Made by a program: the position numbers and the translations under genes. A model generated the notes under the pieces. It was not told the DNA's origin. It saw only the letters and a list, made by a program, of their open reading frames with translations, and did no database searches. 64,000 nt of DNA, from NCBI RefSeq assembly GCF_002327185.1, contig NZ_CP018624.1, positions 1,612,001 to 1,676,000 on the forward strand. The letters are read 5' to 3'. Within the stretch, counting starts at the first letter, position 1. Every line of letters begins with the position of its first letter. Positions 63,566 to 64,000 of the stretch are shown piece after piece. The stretch is from Clostridium chauvoei (GTDB lineage Bacteria > Bacillota > Clostridia > Clostridiales > Clostridiaceae).

Positions 63566-64000
63566 TTATTTTTGTATTATTAGGTAATATATTTCCTCAT
63601 TTTCAAAAGCTTCTATTACATCAAGTCCTGCTAATTTAAATAAATTACTTTGTAATTCTATATCTATAAGTCTAGCTTCACTTAATTCTTTTATCTTTGA
63701 TTTATGTAAATTATTTAAGTATTCTCTACCATTTGAATGAGCTATTATTAATTTTCCACCATTGTTTAAATTTCTATTAACAAGGTTATATATTGTTTCT
63801 ATCTTTTTTTGAATATATGGAAAAACTGAATATAAGATAACTTTATCATATTTTTCTTCAAACTCATCTTCTTCAATATTCATATTTATAAAGTTTACAT
63901 TCTCTAAATAACCATATTTGCTTTTAGCTACTTTAATCATCTCTTTTGAGATATCTATAGCATCAATTTTACATTTTGGACATTTTTCTAGTATAAAAGG
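63566..64000 (-). CDS. SAM-dependent methyltransferase, class I (5' part cut by the window edge)
   Basis: The frame is open from the stop at 63566 to the window end, at least 145 residues. Beyond the internal ATG at 63940 it reads CPKCKIDAIDISKEMIKVAK, matching motif II of Methyltransf_11/25 enzymes (acidic residue binding the SAM ribose). FINMNIEEDEFEEKYDKVI and LVNRNLNNGGKLIIAHSNG are the later strands. Motif I (GxGxG) must lie upstream, outside the window. The substrate cannot be told. Confidence 0.8.
   Translation of the reverse strand, partial: PFILEKCPKCKIDAIDISKEMIKVAKSKYGYLENVNFINMNIEEDEFEEKYDKVILYSVFPYIQKKIETIYNLVNRNLNNGGKLIIAHSNGREYLNNLHKSKIKELSEARLIDIELQSNLFKLAGLDVIEAFENEEIYYLIIQK

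Noticed and set aside
1-64000. CRISPR arrays, tRNA or rRNA genes, IS elements, prophage, att sites and known riboswitch cores
   Set aside because: None was seen on reading both strands; the only structured RNA gene recognised is rnpB. Long leaders (ppdK, galK, rpsT, spoIIAA) do not match T-box or riboswitch patterns I know.

Overview
The window is a stretch of low-GC Firmicute chromosome, most likely from Clostridium sensu stricto (cluster I). The DNA is very AT-rich, codon use is A/T-ended, Shine-Dalgarno (SD) sequences are strong GGAGG/GGTGA types, and the gene set is that of an anaerobic endospore former: spoIIA, spoVA, spoIIP, gpr, yqfC/yqfD, rubrerythrin and pyruvate phosphate dikinase. 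Species cannot be named from the sequence alone. There is no rRNA, tRNA, CRISPR array, prophage, transposase or insertion sequence. Most genes lie on the minus strand, so the biological order runs from right to left.

Left end (1-6100): a voltage-gated-type potassium channel, then a Leloir galactose cluster read galR-galK-galT-galM, with repeated TTTACTAAA-type elements before both galR and galK. From 6100 to 13800: the RNase P RNA, a small membrane protein, the Nif3-like protein YqfO, TrmK, the primary sigma factor RpoD, primase DnaG, a dGTPase-like HD protein and, divergently, a CotS-type spore coat kinase-fold protein. From 13800 to 29300: ppdK and its probable regulator ccpN, a DUF4342 protein, recO, era, cdd, a kinase-phosphatase fusion (DgkA-PAP2), ybeY, the HD phosphodiesterase YqfF, yqfD, yqfC, yqeY, rpsU, a HIT protein, mtaB, rsmE and a frameshifted prmA. 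From 29400 to 44700: tpx and a sirohaem sulfite/nitrite reductase, the hrcA-grpE-dnaK-dnaJ heat-shock operon with a perfect CIRCE operator, hemW, a patatin on the opposite strand, lepA, spoIIP, gpr and rpsT. This follows the known Bacillus/Clostridium yqe-yqf backbone, with gene losses and insertions (no phoH, no glyQS, no yqfL).

From 44700 to 56300: holA, a ComEC without the C-terminal metallo-beta-lactamase domain, a large P-type ATPase homologue that has lost its catalytic motifs, the spoVAC-D-E channel genes, the spoIIAA-spoIIAB-sigF operon, and a Lon-type protease whose ATPase module looks dead. From 56400 to 64000: deoC, dinB, several uncharacterised genes, rubrerythrin, a 25-codon peptide gene, an extremely cysteine-rich protein with a mother-cell-like -10 element, an orphan helical protein, a HesB-like protein, a ferritin-like protein, and a methyltransferase cut by the window edge.

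The most interesting signals are the P-type ATPase pseudoenzyme in the sporulation locus, two genes (spoIIAA and lepA) in which a perfect 9-bp hairpin sits between a strong SD and a start codon about 37 nt away, the 16 percent cysteine protein, the Lon protease with intact Ser-Lys dyad but no recognisable P-loop, and the single-base frameshift in prmA.
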